Shown: positions 32,731 to 41,718, counted from the stretch's first letter. The stretch is 44,124 nucleotides of DNA from an uncultured Saprospiraceae bacterium (GCA_938028705.1 CALIZI010000179.1:1-44124); one strand, 5' to 3'. Notes: generated by a model from the letters alone, not told the origin. Program-made: numbers and translations.

Positions 32731-35253
32731 ATGATCCAGTGTTCTCAAAATAATGTAGTATTGCATAGTATTATTCGTATAAAATGGATAATAATTTTAC
32801 TTTGTATTAATATTACCTTATATGCTCATACCTCCATTCCCACACCTGATGAAGAGAATATTATCACTGTAATTGACGGCGTAATTGACGAACCGCTCGA
32901 AGCCGTCACGATATATAATCTCAATCAAAGTTTTTCTACCTTTACCGATGCTCGCGGACAAGCGGATATTACGGGAATTGCCTTGACAGATACCTTATTT
33001 TTTAGCTATATTTCTTATTGCGAACTCAAAATAAGTGTTAAGGATATTCGGAATAGTGGTAATAAAATATACATGGAACGGAATGCCGAAAAACTCGGTG
33101 AAGTCATTGTATATGGACACACAAAACGTATGGAACGCTCCGATGATATTCCGCCGATTGTAGAAGTTATTGGTGCAGAAGAAGTCGCATTTTCCAATCC
33201 GCAGACCTCCGCAGATATGCTTGCCAATACGGGAAGTGTCTTTGTACAGAAAAGTCAAATGGGTGGCGGCAGTCCGATTATTCGCGGATTTGAAGCCAAT
33301 AAATTACTGATTGTTTTGGACGGTGTACGAATGAATAATGCGATTTACCGGAGCGGTCATTTGCAAAATGTGATTAGTATTGATAATGCGATTTTGGACA
33401 AAACAGAAATCGTATATGGTCCGGCTTCGGTCATTTATGGTAGCGACGCACTGGGCGGCGTGATGCACTTTTATACCCAAAAACCACAATTCCATGCCAA
33501 AGGAGATAAGAAATGGGCAAGCCATGTTATGACTCGTTTTGCATCTGCCAATATGGAAAAAACTGCACATTTTGATGTCAATTACGGCAATGAAAAATGG
33601 GCAACTCTATTAAGTGCTTCCTATTCCGATTTTGATGATTTGCTTGCCGGACGTGTCAAAAATCAACATCACCCCAATGGTTATGGTGAACGTCATTTTT
33701 ATGCACAACGTATTGATAGTCAAGATACTGTATTAGAAAATGATAATCCTTTTCGACAAATCGGTACGGGTTTCGGGCGGCTTGATTTGGTGCAAAAAAC
33801 ACGTTTTCGGGTGCGTCAGAATATTGACCTAATGCTTAATCTTCAATATTCGACTACTACTGATGTTCCGCGTTATGACCAACTCACGCGAGGCGATACA
33901 ATTACGCTTGAAACCGGAGAACCTTCCTACGATTTTAAATTTACGGAGTGGTATTACGGTCCGCAGTCGCGCCTGATGGCTGCCCTTTCGGCTGATATTG
34001 AGAGCGAGGAAAATATCTTCGACGATGCACGATTAATGTTCGCATTTCAAAAAATAGATGAAGACCGTATTACGCGGGATTATAATGATATTTGGCAAAA
34101 TTATCGGCAAGAAGATGTATATGTATATTCGCTGAATGCAGATTTGAGCAAGCAAATTTTTCCGCATGTCAAAATATTATATGGCGGTGAAATGACCTAT
34201 AATAAAGTCGTTTCTGAAGCACATCGCAGAAATCTTGCTACGGGCGATTCTTCTGCTATCACCACTCGCTATCCTAATGGAGGAAGTAACATGACAGGTT
34301 TTGCTATATATGCGAATGCCAATGCTCAAATCAAAAAGAACATCAACCTCATGAGCGGTGTGCGTTATTCGTATATTACACTTGGGGCAAAATTTGAAGA
34401 AACGGAGCTGATTACGCTTCCTTATTCCAATGTCAATTTTCAAATTCCTGCCCTTACAGGTAGCCTTGGCATGGCTTGGGATATGGGAAAAAATTATAAC
34501 CTGCACATGCTTATTGCCAATGCTTTTCGTGCGCCCAATGTGGATGACGTGGGCAAAGTACGTTCCAAAAACGGCTTTGTTACCATACCACAACCCAATA
34601 CTAATCCCGAAAATAGTATCGCTGCCGAAAAATCATTGAATGCCGAGATTTCGCTTGCCAAGAACTTCAAAAATGATGTCCGCATCAGCGGAACTTATTT
34701 TTATACCTACCTTTTTGATGCCATTGTGCGTCAACGAGATACGCTCCCGAATGGCTCACCGATTCTCTATTATGATGGTAATTTTGATACCATACAATCC
34801 AATATCAATGCGGGTGAAGCCTTCATATATGGTGTATCGGGTACATTACTTGCCCAATTGAATGAAGCCTTCCAATTCAAGGCTTCTGTCAATTATACTT
34901 ACGGACACAATATCTCGGATAGTCGTCCGCTGGCTCACATTCCGCCGCTTTATGGTTTGGTGAGTTTGGATTATGAAAAAGAAAAAAGTCATTTCCAAGT
35001 CGTCGCACGGTATAATGGTTGGAAACACACCGCCAGATATGCCGACGATTCTTCCGACAACTTCGACAGAGCTACACCAGAGGGTACGCCACCGTGGTAC
35101 ACCTTCAATTTTTATGCTTCCCGCAACCTGTCTCGCTACCTTCGCCTTACCTGCGGAGTAGAAAATATATTAGACAAACATTATCGCCCTTTCTCCTCCG
35201 GAGTCAGTGCCGCCGGACGTAATTTTATGGTCGGCTTGCATGGGAAATTTTGA
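32731..35253 (+). CDS. TonB-dependent outer membrane receptor
   Basis: The 840-residue protein has a signal sequence (IIILLCINITLYAH), then an N-terminal beta-sandwich of carboxypeptidase-regulatory type (VIDGVIDEPLEAVTIYNLNQ), a plug domain (IPPIVEVIGAEEV, SPIIRGFEANKLLIVLDGVRM, IVYGPASVIYGSDALGGVM) and a C-terminal 22-strand barrel ending FMVGLHGKF with terminal Phe. The plug resembles haem/haemoglobin and siderophore receptors, but the ligand is not determinable. A start further in (after the first 16 residues) is possible. No SusD partner is adjacent, which argues against a glycan-uptake locus. Confidence 0.9.
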   Translation: MIQCSQNNVVLHSIIRIKWIIILLCINITLYAHTSIPTPDEENIITVIDGVIDEPLEAVTIYNLNQSFSTFTDARGQADITGIALTDTLFFSYISYCELKISVKDIRNSGNKIYMERNAEKLGEVIVYGHTKRMERSDDIPPIVEVIGAEEVAFSNPQTSADMLANTGSVFVQKSQMGGGSPIIRGFEANKLLIVLDGVRMNNAIYRSGHLQNVISIDNAILDKTEIVYGPASVIYGSDALGGVMHFYTQKPQFHAKGDKKWASHVMTRFASANMEKTAHFDVNYGNEKWATLLSASYSDFDDLLAGRVKNQHHPNGYGERHFYAQRIDSQDTVLENDNPFRQIGTGFGRLDLVQKTRFRVRQNIDLMLNLQYSTTTDVPRYDQLTRGDTITLETGEPSYDFKFTEWYYGPQSRLMAALSADIESEENIFDDARLMFAFQKIDEDRITRDYNDIWQNYRQEDVYVYSLNADLSKQIFPHVKILYGGEMTYNKVVSEAHRRNLATGDSSAITTRYPNGGSNMTGFAIYANANAQIKKNINLMSGVRYSYITLGAKFEETELITLPYSNVNFQIPALTGSLGMAWDMGKNYNLHMLIANAFRAPNVDDVGKVRSKNGFVTIPQPNTNPENSIAAEKSLNAEISLAKNFKNDVRISGTYFYTYLFDAIVRQRDTLPNGSPILYYDGNFDTIQSNINAGEAFIYGVSGTLLAQLNEAFQFKASVNYTYGHNISDSRPLAHIPPLYGLVSLDYEKEKSHFQVVARYNGWKHTARYADDSSDNFDRATPEGTPPWYTFNFYASRNLSRYLRLTCGVENILDKHYRPFSSGVSAAGRNFMVGLHGKF

Positions 35254-35255
35254 TT

Positions 35256-35404
35256 CGTTTATTTATGATTCGTGATTCTTTTAGTTTTTTTATTTTTAAT
35301 AAAAAATATATTATAAAATTATTTTATAAAAATAATAATAATTTAAAAATATTTTTTATAAAAAAACAAATTGCACGAATCACGAGTTACTAATCACAAA
35401 TAAA
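35256..35404. repeat. Palindrome with AT-only loop
   Basis: gattcgtttatttatgattcgtgatt (35254-35279 region) pairs loosely with gcacgaatcacgagttactaatcac then aaataaataaataaatcac (35373-35415). The loop between is almost pure A+T. The sequence atcacgagttactaatcac resembles the reverse of 20275-20300. Confidence 0.55.
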
Positions 35405-35422
35405 TAAATAAATCACTAACCT

Positions 35423-36466
35423 ATGCACGAAATCTACATCCGACGTACTTTTGAATTGGCGCAGCGCGGGTTCTCCGGTGCAAGCCCTAATCCATTGGTT
35501 GGTTGTTGTATTGTTTGTAATGGTAAAATTATCGGAGAGGGTTGGCATCGGCAATACGGGGAGGCTCATGCAGAGGTAAATGCCATTGCAGATGTTGCGC
35601 CTGAAAACCACCATTTACTCTCACAATCAACACTTTACGTATCTTTAGAACCTTGTTGTTATCATGGCAATACACCGCCTTGTACCGATTTGATTTTGAA
35701 GCATCGGATACCGAATGTGGTGATGAGTAGTACAGACCCTAATCCGCGTATTTCGGGTGCTGGTGCAGCGCAATTGCGTAAGCATGGTGTAACAGTGACG
35801 ACGGGTATATTGGCAGATGAAGGGGCTTGGCTGAATCGCCGTTTTTTTACTTATATTCAAAAAAAACGCCCTTATGTGATATTGAAATATGCACAATCTG
35901 TCGATGGTTTTATGGGTAAAAAAGATGAACAAATATGGATTAGCGGACAGGTAGCAAAGCGACTGACACATAAATGGCGAAGCGAGGAAGATGCTATTTT
36001 GGTGGGTACCAATACAGCCCGGATAGATAATCCGCAACTCAATACACGCCTTTGGAAAGGTAAGTCACCGATGCGTGTAGTGCCGGATAGGGTAGGGGGG
36101 CTGCCGCATGATTTACACATTTTTGATGGTGGTGTGAAAACGCAAATTTTTATAGATGAAATGACGAATTTACCTGATTCATCATATCATAATGTTTTTT
36201 TTACGAAAATAAATTTTACAGAAAAAGTAATACCGCAGATTTTAGATAATTTATTTGAACAGCGTATCAAATCAATTATAGTGGAAGGAGGTGCAGCTTT
36301 ACTGAATAGTTTTATTTCGGAAAATCTTTGGGATGAAGCACGCATTTTTACGGCAAATCATGCTTTGAAAGAGGGGATTCGCGCACCGGAAATTAAGGGA
36401 GAACTCGTGGAACGAAAGAAGATAGGTAAGGATGTTCTGACTATTTTTAAATATTATATTCAATAA
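35423..36466 (+). CDS. ribD: Bifunctional riboflavin biosynthesis deaminase/reductase
   Basis: The 347-residue protein has the two RibD halves. The N-terminal deaminase has the zinc site H49-A-E51, PCC (C78) and C87 in PPCTDLIL; the ASPNPLVGCCIV opening is characteristic. The C-terminal reductase has YVILKYAQSVDGFMG, ISG, DAILVGTNTARIDNPQLNTR and the VEGGAALLNSFI segment. It carries out the second and third steps of riboflavin synthesis from GTP. No other rib gene or FMN riboswitch is seen next to it. A terminator lies about 78 bases downstream after a 7-base repeat array. Confidence 0.96.
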   Translation: MHEIYIRRTFELAQRGFSGASPNPLVGCCIVCNGKIIGEGWHRQYGEAHAEVNAIADVAPENHHLLSQSTLYVSLEPCCYHGNTPPCTDLILKHRIPNVVMSSTDPNPRISGAGAAQLRKHGVTVTTGILADEGAWLNRRFFTYIQKKRPYVILKYAQSVDGFMGKKDEQIWISGQVAKRLTHKWRSEEDAILVGTNTARIDNPQLNTRLWKGKSPMRVVPDRVGGLPHDLHIFDGGVKTQIFIDEMTNLPDSSYHNVFFTKINFTEKVIPQILDNLFEQRIKSIIVEGGAALLNSFISENLWDEARIFTANHALKEGIRAPEIKGELVERKKIGKDVLTIFKYYIQ

Positions 36467-36475
36467 TTTACAAAC

Positions 36476-36533
36476 TATGAACTGACAACTATGAACCATG
36501 AACCATGAACTATGAACCATGAACCATGAACTA
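36476..36533. repeat. Short tandem array of a 7-base unit
   Basis: About seven units of atgaacc or atgaact occur directly after ribD. Similar short runs are at 22938-22956 (in reverse). It codes for nothing on the plus strand; the minus-strand frame through it is a low-complexity artefact. Confidence 0.85.
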
Positions 36534-36543
36534 CAATAAAAAA

Positions 36544-36569
36544 AGCTCCGGCTTTCGCTAACCGGAGCT
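36544..36569. terminator. Terminator after ribD
   Basis: agctccgg (36544-36551) and ccggagct (36562-36569) form a perfect 8-base stem, preceded by seven A. The T-run therefore lies on the minus strand; on the plus strand no T-run follows, so it may stop the convergent transcript better than ribD. Confidence 0.6.
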
Positions 36570-36642
36570 ACCACTAATATCCCTTTAGCCTTATAGGGAA
36601 TGAGAACAATTATTATATTACATAAACTTATTTTTTTGTTTT

Positions 36643-36677
36643 AAGAGCCTGTCTGCCTTTTGACAGGCTCTTTTTAG
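36643..36677 (+). terminator. Strong terminator hairpin
   Basis: aagagcctgtc (36643-36653) and gacaggctctt (36662-36672) form a perfect 11-base stem followed by further T on the plus strand. It is 180 bases after ribD and may be the main ribD terminator. Short As on the other side allow bidirectional action. Confidence 0.8.
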
Positions 36678-36753
36678 GTTGATGATGATGTTTGTAGTCT
36701 CCAGAGTATTAGGTGTTTTTCTAAGATAATTTTTTCTTTTTTGAGGAAAAGAA

Positions 36754-36943
36754 CTTATCCGAAGCTCTTTTGCTCCGGATAAGTAGAGAGTAATATGCCT
36801 CACATAAATAACTAAGAATAAATTTTTTGGTGGACTGTTTTTTACTAAAAAATACAGCTACAGCTTATTTTGCTCTATTTTTCATTTCATTTGACGGGGA
36901 TAAAAATCCCTTATTTGGACCCTAGCGTAAAAAACAGCCCACC
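36754..36943 (-). ncRNA. Structured element, tandem unit 1 (candidate small RNA)
   Basis: On the minus strand a 17-base closing helix (36943-36927 with 36845-36829, GGTGGGCTGTTTTTTAC) is complete, with one G-U wobble. It encloses about 80 bases that include the CGTCAAATGAAAT motif (36896-36884) and a GGGAT/ATCCC hairpin. After a linker containing gttatttatgtgaggcata comes a hairpin (36783-36754) followed by TTCTTTTCC. Unit 2 repeats the whole layout 236 bases away with compensating base changes. No protein is encoded. The minus strand is preferred because the same position would be an A-C mismatch on the plus strand. Confidence 0.5.
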
Positions 36944-36988
36944 TTGGATTTCAATTTCTTTAATGCTTTGGTTATGGTGAGATGTAAT

Positions 36989-37195
36989 GCTTATCCGAGG
37001 CACTTTTGCCTCGGATAAGCAGAGAGAGTAATATGCCTCACATAAATAACCAAGAATAAATCTTATTTTTTGAGGAGTATAAAATTAAGCGGACTGCCTA
37101 CCCAAAAAAAGTTGGTATGATTGAATTTCATTTGACGAGATTAGGGTAAAATCCTCCAACAAATAGTTCCCTTTCTCAAGCAAAATCAGCCCGCT
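36989..37195 (-). ncRNA. Structured element, tandem unit 2 (candidate small RNA)
   Basis: The closing helix AGCGGGCTG (37195-37187) pairs with CAGTCCGCT (37096-37088). Relative to unit 1, a T-A pair has become C-G and a G-C pair has become A-T, both still paired; the G-U wobble is in the same place. The CGTCAAATGAAAT motif (37137-37125), the linker ending in the 26-base block agagtaatatgcctcacata plus 6 (plus strand, 37025-37050) and the final hairpin (37020-36989) are conserved. This hairpin has no T-run. Confidence 0.5.
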
Positions 37196-37360
37196 ACACA
37201 GTATAATACTAATCTTATTGACAAGATAACATTAACACTGTTTGGTTTTCTGTATATTTTTTAATCAAGGAACTTTTATAAATAATTTTATTTTTTATAA
37301 TTTAAAATAAAATTTATTTAATCACATTTAGGGTATTTCCTATATTTAGGTTTTGTCTGA
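37196..37360. other. Spacer between RNA candidate and T9SS cargo gene
   Basis: AT-rich. Nothing coding. It would contain the promoter of the RNA candidate on the minus strand, but no clear TAnnTTTG box is seen. Confidence 0.4.
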
Positions 37361-39487
37361 TTATCGCTTAAATTTTGTACTGATTATAGCGTTATCGCTT
37401 TGAATAGATAATATATAAATTCCTGATATTAAACCTCTTAAATCAATTTGCTTGTTATTAAATCCAAATTGCGTTTCTGTTATGGCTTCTTGATAAATCA
37501 AGCGACCCGTAACATCATATATGGATAAAGCATAAGGGGTGTAATCATCAGGAGAAGCGTATATGACATTAAGTTTATAATGTCTGTCTATATATACACT
37601 TTCTATATCTAATGCGCTCCTGTCATCTTTTTTCAGTATGAGTACAGGACTGTATTTTACGACTCCTTTAATGTCAATCATTTTGAGCCTGTAATATCCG
37701 CTGAGGAAGTAAGGGCTACTATCTTCAAACTGATAGGTATTGAGTTGCCCGTTGGCAAGAGCATCTACCCGACCAATGATGTCAAAGTTTAAGCCGTTTT
37801 CGGAGCGTTGTATTTCGAAGTGGTCACCTTCTATCCACGAATCGACCTTCCATTGCAACCATACTTTGTCATTCACATAACTTCCTATAAAGGACAGTAA
37901 ATCCAGTGGCAACTTCGGCGCACATCCTACTGACACACTTTCCGACAGCACGTTGTTATTCGGATTTTGATCTATCGGAGTCTCCAACCATACTAATATG
38001 CTGTTTTCCGAATCCGGTGTAAAAAGCGGGTCAACCACTTCAATAATTTCACTAAACTCCAAGGTATCTCCCAGTTGCAACATATCTCCGTAGATGATAG
38101 TATCTTGGTAAACAGGCATCGGCAAGGTACCACCTCCAACCGGATCGCCAATATAGTAATTGAGGATTAAAGTATCCAGAAGTCTCGTTTCTGCACCGCT
38201 GTAATAGATACTAAAGTCGAGATACAAGGTATCTGGTTTATCACAAATCGTATCTCTGTCCAAGAATATCTCTTCCCACCTTATCCCCAAATCTGATTCG
38301 TAACAGCCTCCTAATAAGTATGTACTGTCAATAGCAAAATCATTTTCGGGTGTGGTGTCTAAGAACATCCGACTGACGGTAGGCCAAATTAAAACTAAAT
38401 TGTGACCTAATGTGAATGGCGGATTTAAAGTAGCCATATTATAGCTACGAAACATCGTATCACCGGGTTCAAAAGTTTCATCATACAAGGTATCCTGATG
38501 TACAATTTGACTATCGTTATTTATTCCATAATTCAAATACAGTGTATCCACTGTTATCGTTTCCGTACCATTGTACCGAACTCCTGCATTTAAGTATAAA
38601 CTATCACAGTATAATAATAAGGTATCTTGGTCAGGGGCTAAGGGTTCTAATATCCCTTCAAAATCTACATATTGACACCCTAAGAATGTACTGTCAATAG
38701 TAAAGTCATTTTCGGGTGTAGTATCCAAGAACATCTTGTTTGCCGTAGGCCAAATCAAGACGAGATTGTGTGCACCTGCATTGAATACGGGATTGAAAGT
38801 GCTGATATTATGACTGCGAAACATGACTTGTCCGGGTTCAAAAGTTTCGTTGTAGAATATTTCCTGATGTACAATACTATCTTGATTGATACCGTAATTC
38901 AAGTACAGTGTATCTACTGTTATGGTCTCGGCACCATTGTACCGCACCCCTGCATTGAGGTATAAGCTGTCTGTATCACAAAACAGTGTATCTTGTTCTG
39001 GAGCCAAGCTATCCAGTACGCCCTCAAAGTCAGCGTATATACAATTAACTGTCACGTCAATCGTCGAGGTATCATTCTCTGAATCTATACCTTCTAAATC
39101 TGATAGGAATTGTACAGTTATTGTATTCTCACCCAACTGGAAATTATCTATAATTTCAAGACAGGTTGTATCGTCTAATACTATACTTCCTTCTTCTAAA
39201 GTAATCGGAGTGTCCCAGAAAATATCATGGGTATAAAATGGTTCGGTTATTTCGGACACCTCACCTGTGTAATACTTTAGTGTTGCGGAACTCAAATCTA
39301 ATGTTGTACCATTGTACCCTACATTAATCTGAAATTTGAGTGTATCTCCGATACAAACCGTATCGGATTGTTCGGCTAAAGAACTTAAAGAAACTTCAAA
39401 GTCTTGTGCATAAATCATCGGCTTTGCCAATATAAAGTAAAGCGTCACAAAAAGCACCTTTAATGTTTTTGAGTAGTAAGGGAACAT
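37361..39487 (-). CDS. Secreted T9SS cargo protein with internal repeats
   Basis: The 708-residue protein has a signal peptide (LFVTLYFILAKPMIYAQ) and then four repeats of about 120 residues of beta-rich CARDB-like type; repeats 2 and 3 are close copies (ADFEGVLDSLAPEQDTLF and VDFEGILEPLAPDQDTLL, each followed by AGVRYNG, ETITVDTLYLNYGIN and HNLVLIWPT). The C-terminal part has the LPLDLLSFIGSY linker, WLQWKVDSW and a sorting domain (LSIYDVTGRLIY, GLISGIYILSIQ, ending KFKR) for type IX secretion. It should be exported to the surface. Function unknown; the CARDB-type repeats suggest an adhesive or structural role. The gene is convergent with ribD, with the RNA candidate downstream. Confidence 0.8.
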   Translation of the reverse strand: MFPYYSKTLKVLFVTLYFILAKPMIYAQDFEVSLSSLAEQSDTVCIGDTLKFQINVGYNGTTLDLSSATLKYYTGEVSEITEPFYTHDIFWDTPITLEEGSIVLDDTTCLEIIDNFQLGENTITVQFLSDLEGIDSENDTSTIDVTVNCIYADFEGVLDSLAPEQDTLFCDTDSLYLNAGVRYNGAETITVDTLYLNYGINQDSIVHQEIFYNETFEPGQVMFRSHNISTFNPVFNAGAHNLVLIWPTANKMFLDTTPENDFTIDSTFLGCQYVDFEGILEPLAPDQDTLLLYCDSLYLNAGVRYNGTETITVDTLYLNYGINNDSQIVHQDTLYDETFEPGDTMFRSYNMATLNPPFTLGHNLVLIWPTVSRMFLDTTPENDFAIDSTYLLGGCYESDLGIRWEEIFLDRDTICDKPDTLYLDFSIYYSGAETRLLDTLILNYYIGDPVGGGTLPMPVYQDTIIYGDMLQLGDTLEFSEIIEVVDPLFTPDSENSILVWLETPIDQNPNNNVLSESVSVGCAPKLPLDLLSFIGSYVNDKVWLQWKVDSWIEGDHFEIQRSENGLNFDIIGRVDALANGQLNTYQFEDSSPYFLSGYYRLKMIDIKGVVKYSPVLILKKDDRSALDIESVYIDRHYKLNVIYASPDDYTPYALSIYDVTGRLIYQEAITETQFGFNNKQIDLRGLISGIYILSIQSDNAIISTKFKR

Positions 39488-39816
39488 ATTAAATTCTTTT
39501 CGTTCTTAGTTGATACAAAAGTGCGGAGTATATCTTTATAAGAAAAGACAATACAAGTGAATTTCTTACAAATTCATTATTGTTACCGATATAAAAAAAA
39601 CAGTATTTAAATAACGGTATTTTTTCATTTATTTAAAGAATGAACCACAAAAAACTGATAATTAAGAACTTATTAATTAATTTATTATTAAAGTTAAAGT
39701 AGGAAATTAAATATTTTTTTGTTAAAAAATCTTAATTTCTTACAAAATCATCTTAAATTTGGGGGCAGAAAATAATATTTTACCTACTTTTCTTAGTAGA
39801 ACCGCATATACACTTA
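39488..39816. other. Divergent AT-rich intergenic region
   Basis: Very AT-rich; no gene. It must hold the promoters of both flanking genes. A TAAATTTG box at 39754-39761 serves the plus-strand gene. No convincing box was found for the minus-strand gene. Confidence 0.5.
39754..39761 (+). promoter_or_regulatory. -7 box (TAAATTTG) of the helical-repeat gene
   Basis: TAAATTTG fits TAnnTTTG and lies 55 bases upstream of the start codon at 39817. A -33 TTG at 19-20 bases is not present. Confidence 0.4.
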
Positions 39817-41313
39817 ATGAAATATCAACTCACACATCTTATACAATCTTTAAACAAAGAAGAAATAAGGAATTTCAAATTATTTACTTCAAAGTATAAA
39901 AGTACGGGTACAAAAGCATTAGTTCAACTATTTGATATTATACGTAAAGAAAAAATTGATGAATATGATGATAAAATAGTGGATGTTGTCTTACCGGGGA
40001 GTACTAAAAATAATTATTATCGCTTGAAAAACAGACTAATACAAGAAATTGAAGATAGTTTGGCTGATTTATATAGAAAAAAAGATGAATCGTTTGAAGT
40101 GTTTAGATTACTTCGTTTAGCCAAAATATTTTTTTATAAATCAGATTATGAGAAATCTAAACGCTATCTTGATGAAGCTGAAAAAACAGCACTCAAATTG
40201 GAAGATTATGCCTCTATACATCTCATTTATGAGCAGTATGCTGCATTGATTCGCAATTTATCTAGCATAAATCCAATGGATTATATACGTAAAAAAAGAA
40301 AGTATAATAAAATTCATGAAAAAATAGAGGAAAATAAATTCCTTACTGCCACCATAAGTTATCAAATGCGTGTCACTAACTTTTCCGGCAAAAATAAAAA
40401 CGTACATCAAACTCTAGATAATATCATAGAACAATTACAGGTGATGGATGAGTTAAAAGACTCTGTAACTGTTAAATTCGAGATTGATGTGTGTGTACGT
40501 CAATCTTTATTGCAAAGAAAGGAATTTAATGTATTAGCCGACTATTTAGAAGAAACACTACAAAAATTTACAGAGCGGGGATATTTTACCAAGCAACATC
40601 ATAATTACAAAATTATAATGCTTACATGGACTATTAATACCAATGTAAAAATCAAACAATACAAAAAAGCCCTAATATATGTTGATAGATTAGAGGATGC
40701 ACTCAAGGAATATAATGGTTTATATTATCAACAATATCTCTGGATATATCATACCTCTAAATTTGTTATCAACTCTTACATAGGCAACAACAAATTAGCG
40801 ATTGAGTTAGGTGAAAAAGCCTTAAAAGAACATCAATTGACTATTGGGCATCCACATGCCATGGTTTATTTTCTTAATTTATCTACGGTCTATTATAATG
40901 ACTTAAATGTGGACAAAGCCCTACACTACCTCTCCACCACCATAGCCGACCAATCTTTCAACAACCTTCCTCCGGTCTGGAAAATCAACCTTAAAATCGT
41001 AGAAGCCATATATCATGTAGAATCAGAAAATTACGATTATGCCAAAAATATATACGATAATATCAAAAGAACACATAGAAGCCTTTTGAAAGAAGAAGCC
41101 TATCAAAGAGAAAGTATGTTTTTGGATGTTTTGCGAGATATTATCCAACAACCCCGACCGTTTAAAAATGAAAAGGTAAAAACCAAAATCAATAACTTCC
41201 TTGATACCTATCCCGACTTCGAACCCGCTGCCAATGAAGGTATTAACTATAATATATGGCTATCTTCAAAAACCAAAAATACAACTTATTATGCAGAATT
41301 ACTCGCACAATAG
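39817..41313 (+). CDS. Helical-repeat (TPR-like) cytoplasmic protein
   Basis: The 498-residue protein has no signal peptide or membrane segment. It starts MKYQLTHLIQSLNKEEIRNF, then a basic helical region, then a series of helix pairs that look like degenerate TPR repeats (YEKSKRYLDEAEKTALKLED, NNKLAIELGEKALKEHQL, VDKALHYLSTTIADQS, YDYAKNIYDNIKRTHRS). Proteins of this form, with the SLNKEEIRNFKLF-like start, recur in Saprospiria/Chitinophaga relatives without known function as far as I recall. It is not adjacent to genes that explain its role. A terminator follows 100 bases later. Confidence 0.75.
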   Translation: MKYQLTHLIQSLNKEEIRNFKLFTSKYKSTGTKALVQLFDIIRKEKIDEYDDKIVDVVLPGSTKNNYYRLKNRLIQEIEDSLADLYRKKDESFEVFRLLRLAKIFFYKSDYEKSKRYLDEAEKTALKLEDYASIHLIYEQYAALIRNLSSINPMDYIRKKRKYNKIHEKIEENKFLTATISYQMRVTNFSGKNKNVHQTLDNIIEQLQVMDELKDSVTVKFEIDVCVRQSLLQRKEFNVLADYLEETLQKFTERGYFTKQHHNYKIIMLTWTINTNVKIKQYKKALIYVDRLEDALKEYNGLYYQQYLWIYHTSKFVINSYIGNNKLAIELGEKALKEHQLTIGHPHAMVYFLNLSTVYYNDLNVDKALHYLSTTIADQSFNNLPPVWKINLKIVEAIYHVESENYDYAKNIYDNIKRTHRSLLKEEAYQRESMFLDVLRDIIQQPRPFKNEKVKTKINNFLDTYPDFEPAANEGINYNIWLSSKTKNTTYYAELLAQ

Positions 41314-41334
41314 AAAAAAAAAGTGACAAAAAAC

Positions 41335-41391
41335 AAATTCCAAAATTCAATTTTTTGTTGCTTGTTTTTTTGAATTTGGTATTTGGAATTT
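41335..41391. repeat. Imperfect palindrome
   Basis: aaattccaaaattcaa (41335-41350) pairs with ttgaatttggtatttggaattt (41370-41391) with a six-base bulge. It lies just after the helical-repeat gene. Confidence 0.6.
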
Positions 41392-41416
41392 CTCAAACAT
41401 TGTGTAATAAACGAAA

Positions 41417-41450
41417 AAAAAGCCCATTCAATGAATGAGCTTTTTTTTAA
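41417..41450. terminator. Bidirectional terminator between the helical-repeat gene and the tRNAs
   Basis: agcccattca (41421-41430) and tgaatgagct (41432-41441) pair apart from one G-T type position, with A8 before and T8 after. It can end both the plus-strand gene and the minus-strand tRNA transcript. Confidence 0.85.
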
Positions 41451-41453
41451 ATG

Positions 41454-41531
41454 TGGGGTGGAAGACCGGATTTGAACCGGCGACTTCTGGTACCACAAAC
41501 CAGCGCTCTAACCAACTGAGCTACAACCACC
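41454..41531 (-). tRNA. tRNA-His (GTG), copy 1
   Basis: All arms can be drawn: D arm GCTC/GAGC, anticodon stem CTGGT/ACCAG with loop TTGTGGT (anticodon GTG), five-base variable loop and T arm GCCGG/CCGGT. The identity element G-1 is encoded opposite C73, and CCA is encoded. Acceptor positions 5-68 and 6-67 are T-T, so two U-U mismatches are predicted. The same mismatches are in copy 2. Confidence 0.92.
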
Positions 41532-41571
41532 ATGTTAAGTCAAAATTGACCTACTTTTATATAAAGCGATG

Positions 41572-41601
41572 CAAAGATAAAAAAGTTCACTCAAAGTCAA
41601 A
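41572..41601 (-). promoter_or_regulatory. Promoter of tRNA-His copy 1
   Basis: On the minus strand TTTG (41601-41598), 18 bases, TATCTTTG (41579-41572) is a very good match to the Bacteroidota consensus. Start would be near 41565, about 35 bases before the mature tRNA. Confidence 0.6.
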
Positions 41602-41640
41602 AAAAAATCAACTTGAATATTAGAAATTCTTTGCAAAATA

Positions 41641-41718
41641 TGGGGTGGAAAATCGGATTCGAACCGATGATCCGCAGCTCCACATGCTGCCGCTCTAACC
41701 AACTGAGCTACAACCACC
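41641..41718 (-). tRNA. tRNA-His (GTG), copy 2
   Basis: The arms are GCTC/GAGC, GCAGC/GCTGC with loop ATGTGGA (anticodon GTG), variable loop GGATC and T arm ATCGG/CCGAT. G-1 and CCA are encoded. The 5-prime third is identical to copy 1 while the anticodon and T arms differ, so it is a diverged isodecoder. T-T oppositions at 5-68 and 6-67 recur, and 7-66 is G-T. Confidence 0.92.

Noticed and set aside
32731-35253. SusC of a polysaccharide utilisation locus
   Set aside because: No SusD-like gene, glycoside hydrolase or regulator is adjacent, and the plug looks more like haem or siderophore receptors.
36299-36803. Small minus-strand genes downstream of ribD
   Set aside because: They run through the atgaacc array and terminator hairpins and have low-complexity translations.
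36754-37063. The two repeat units taken as an FMN riboswitch or ribD leader
   Set aside because: They lie downstream of ribD, and none of the conserved FMN-element sequence is seen.
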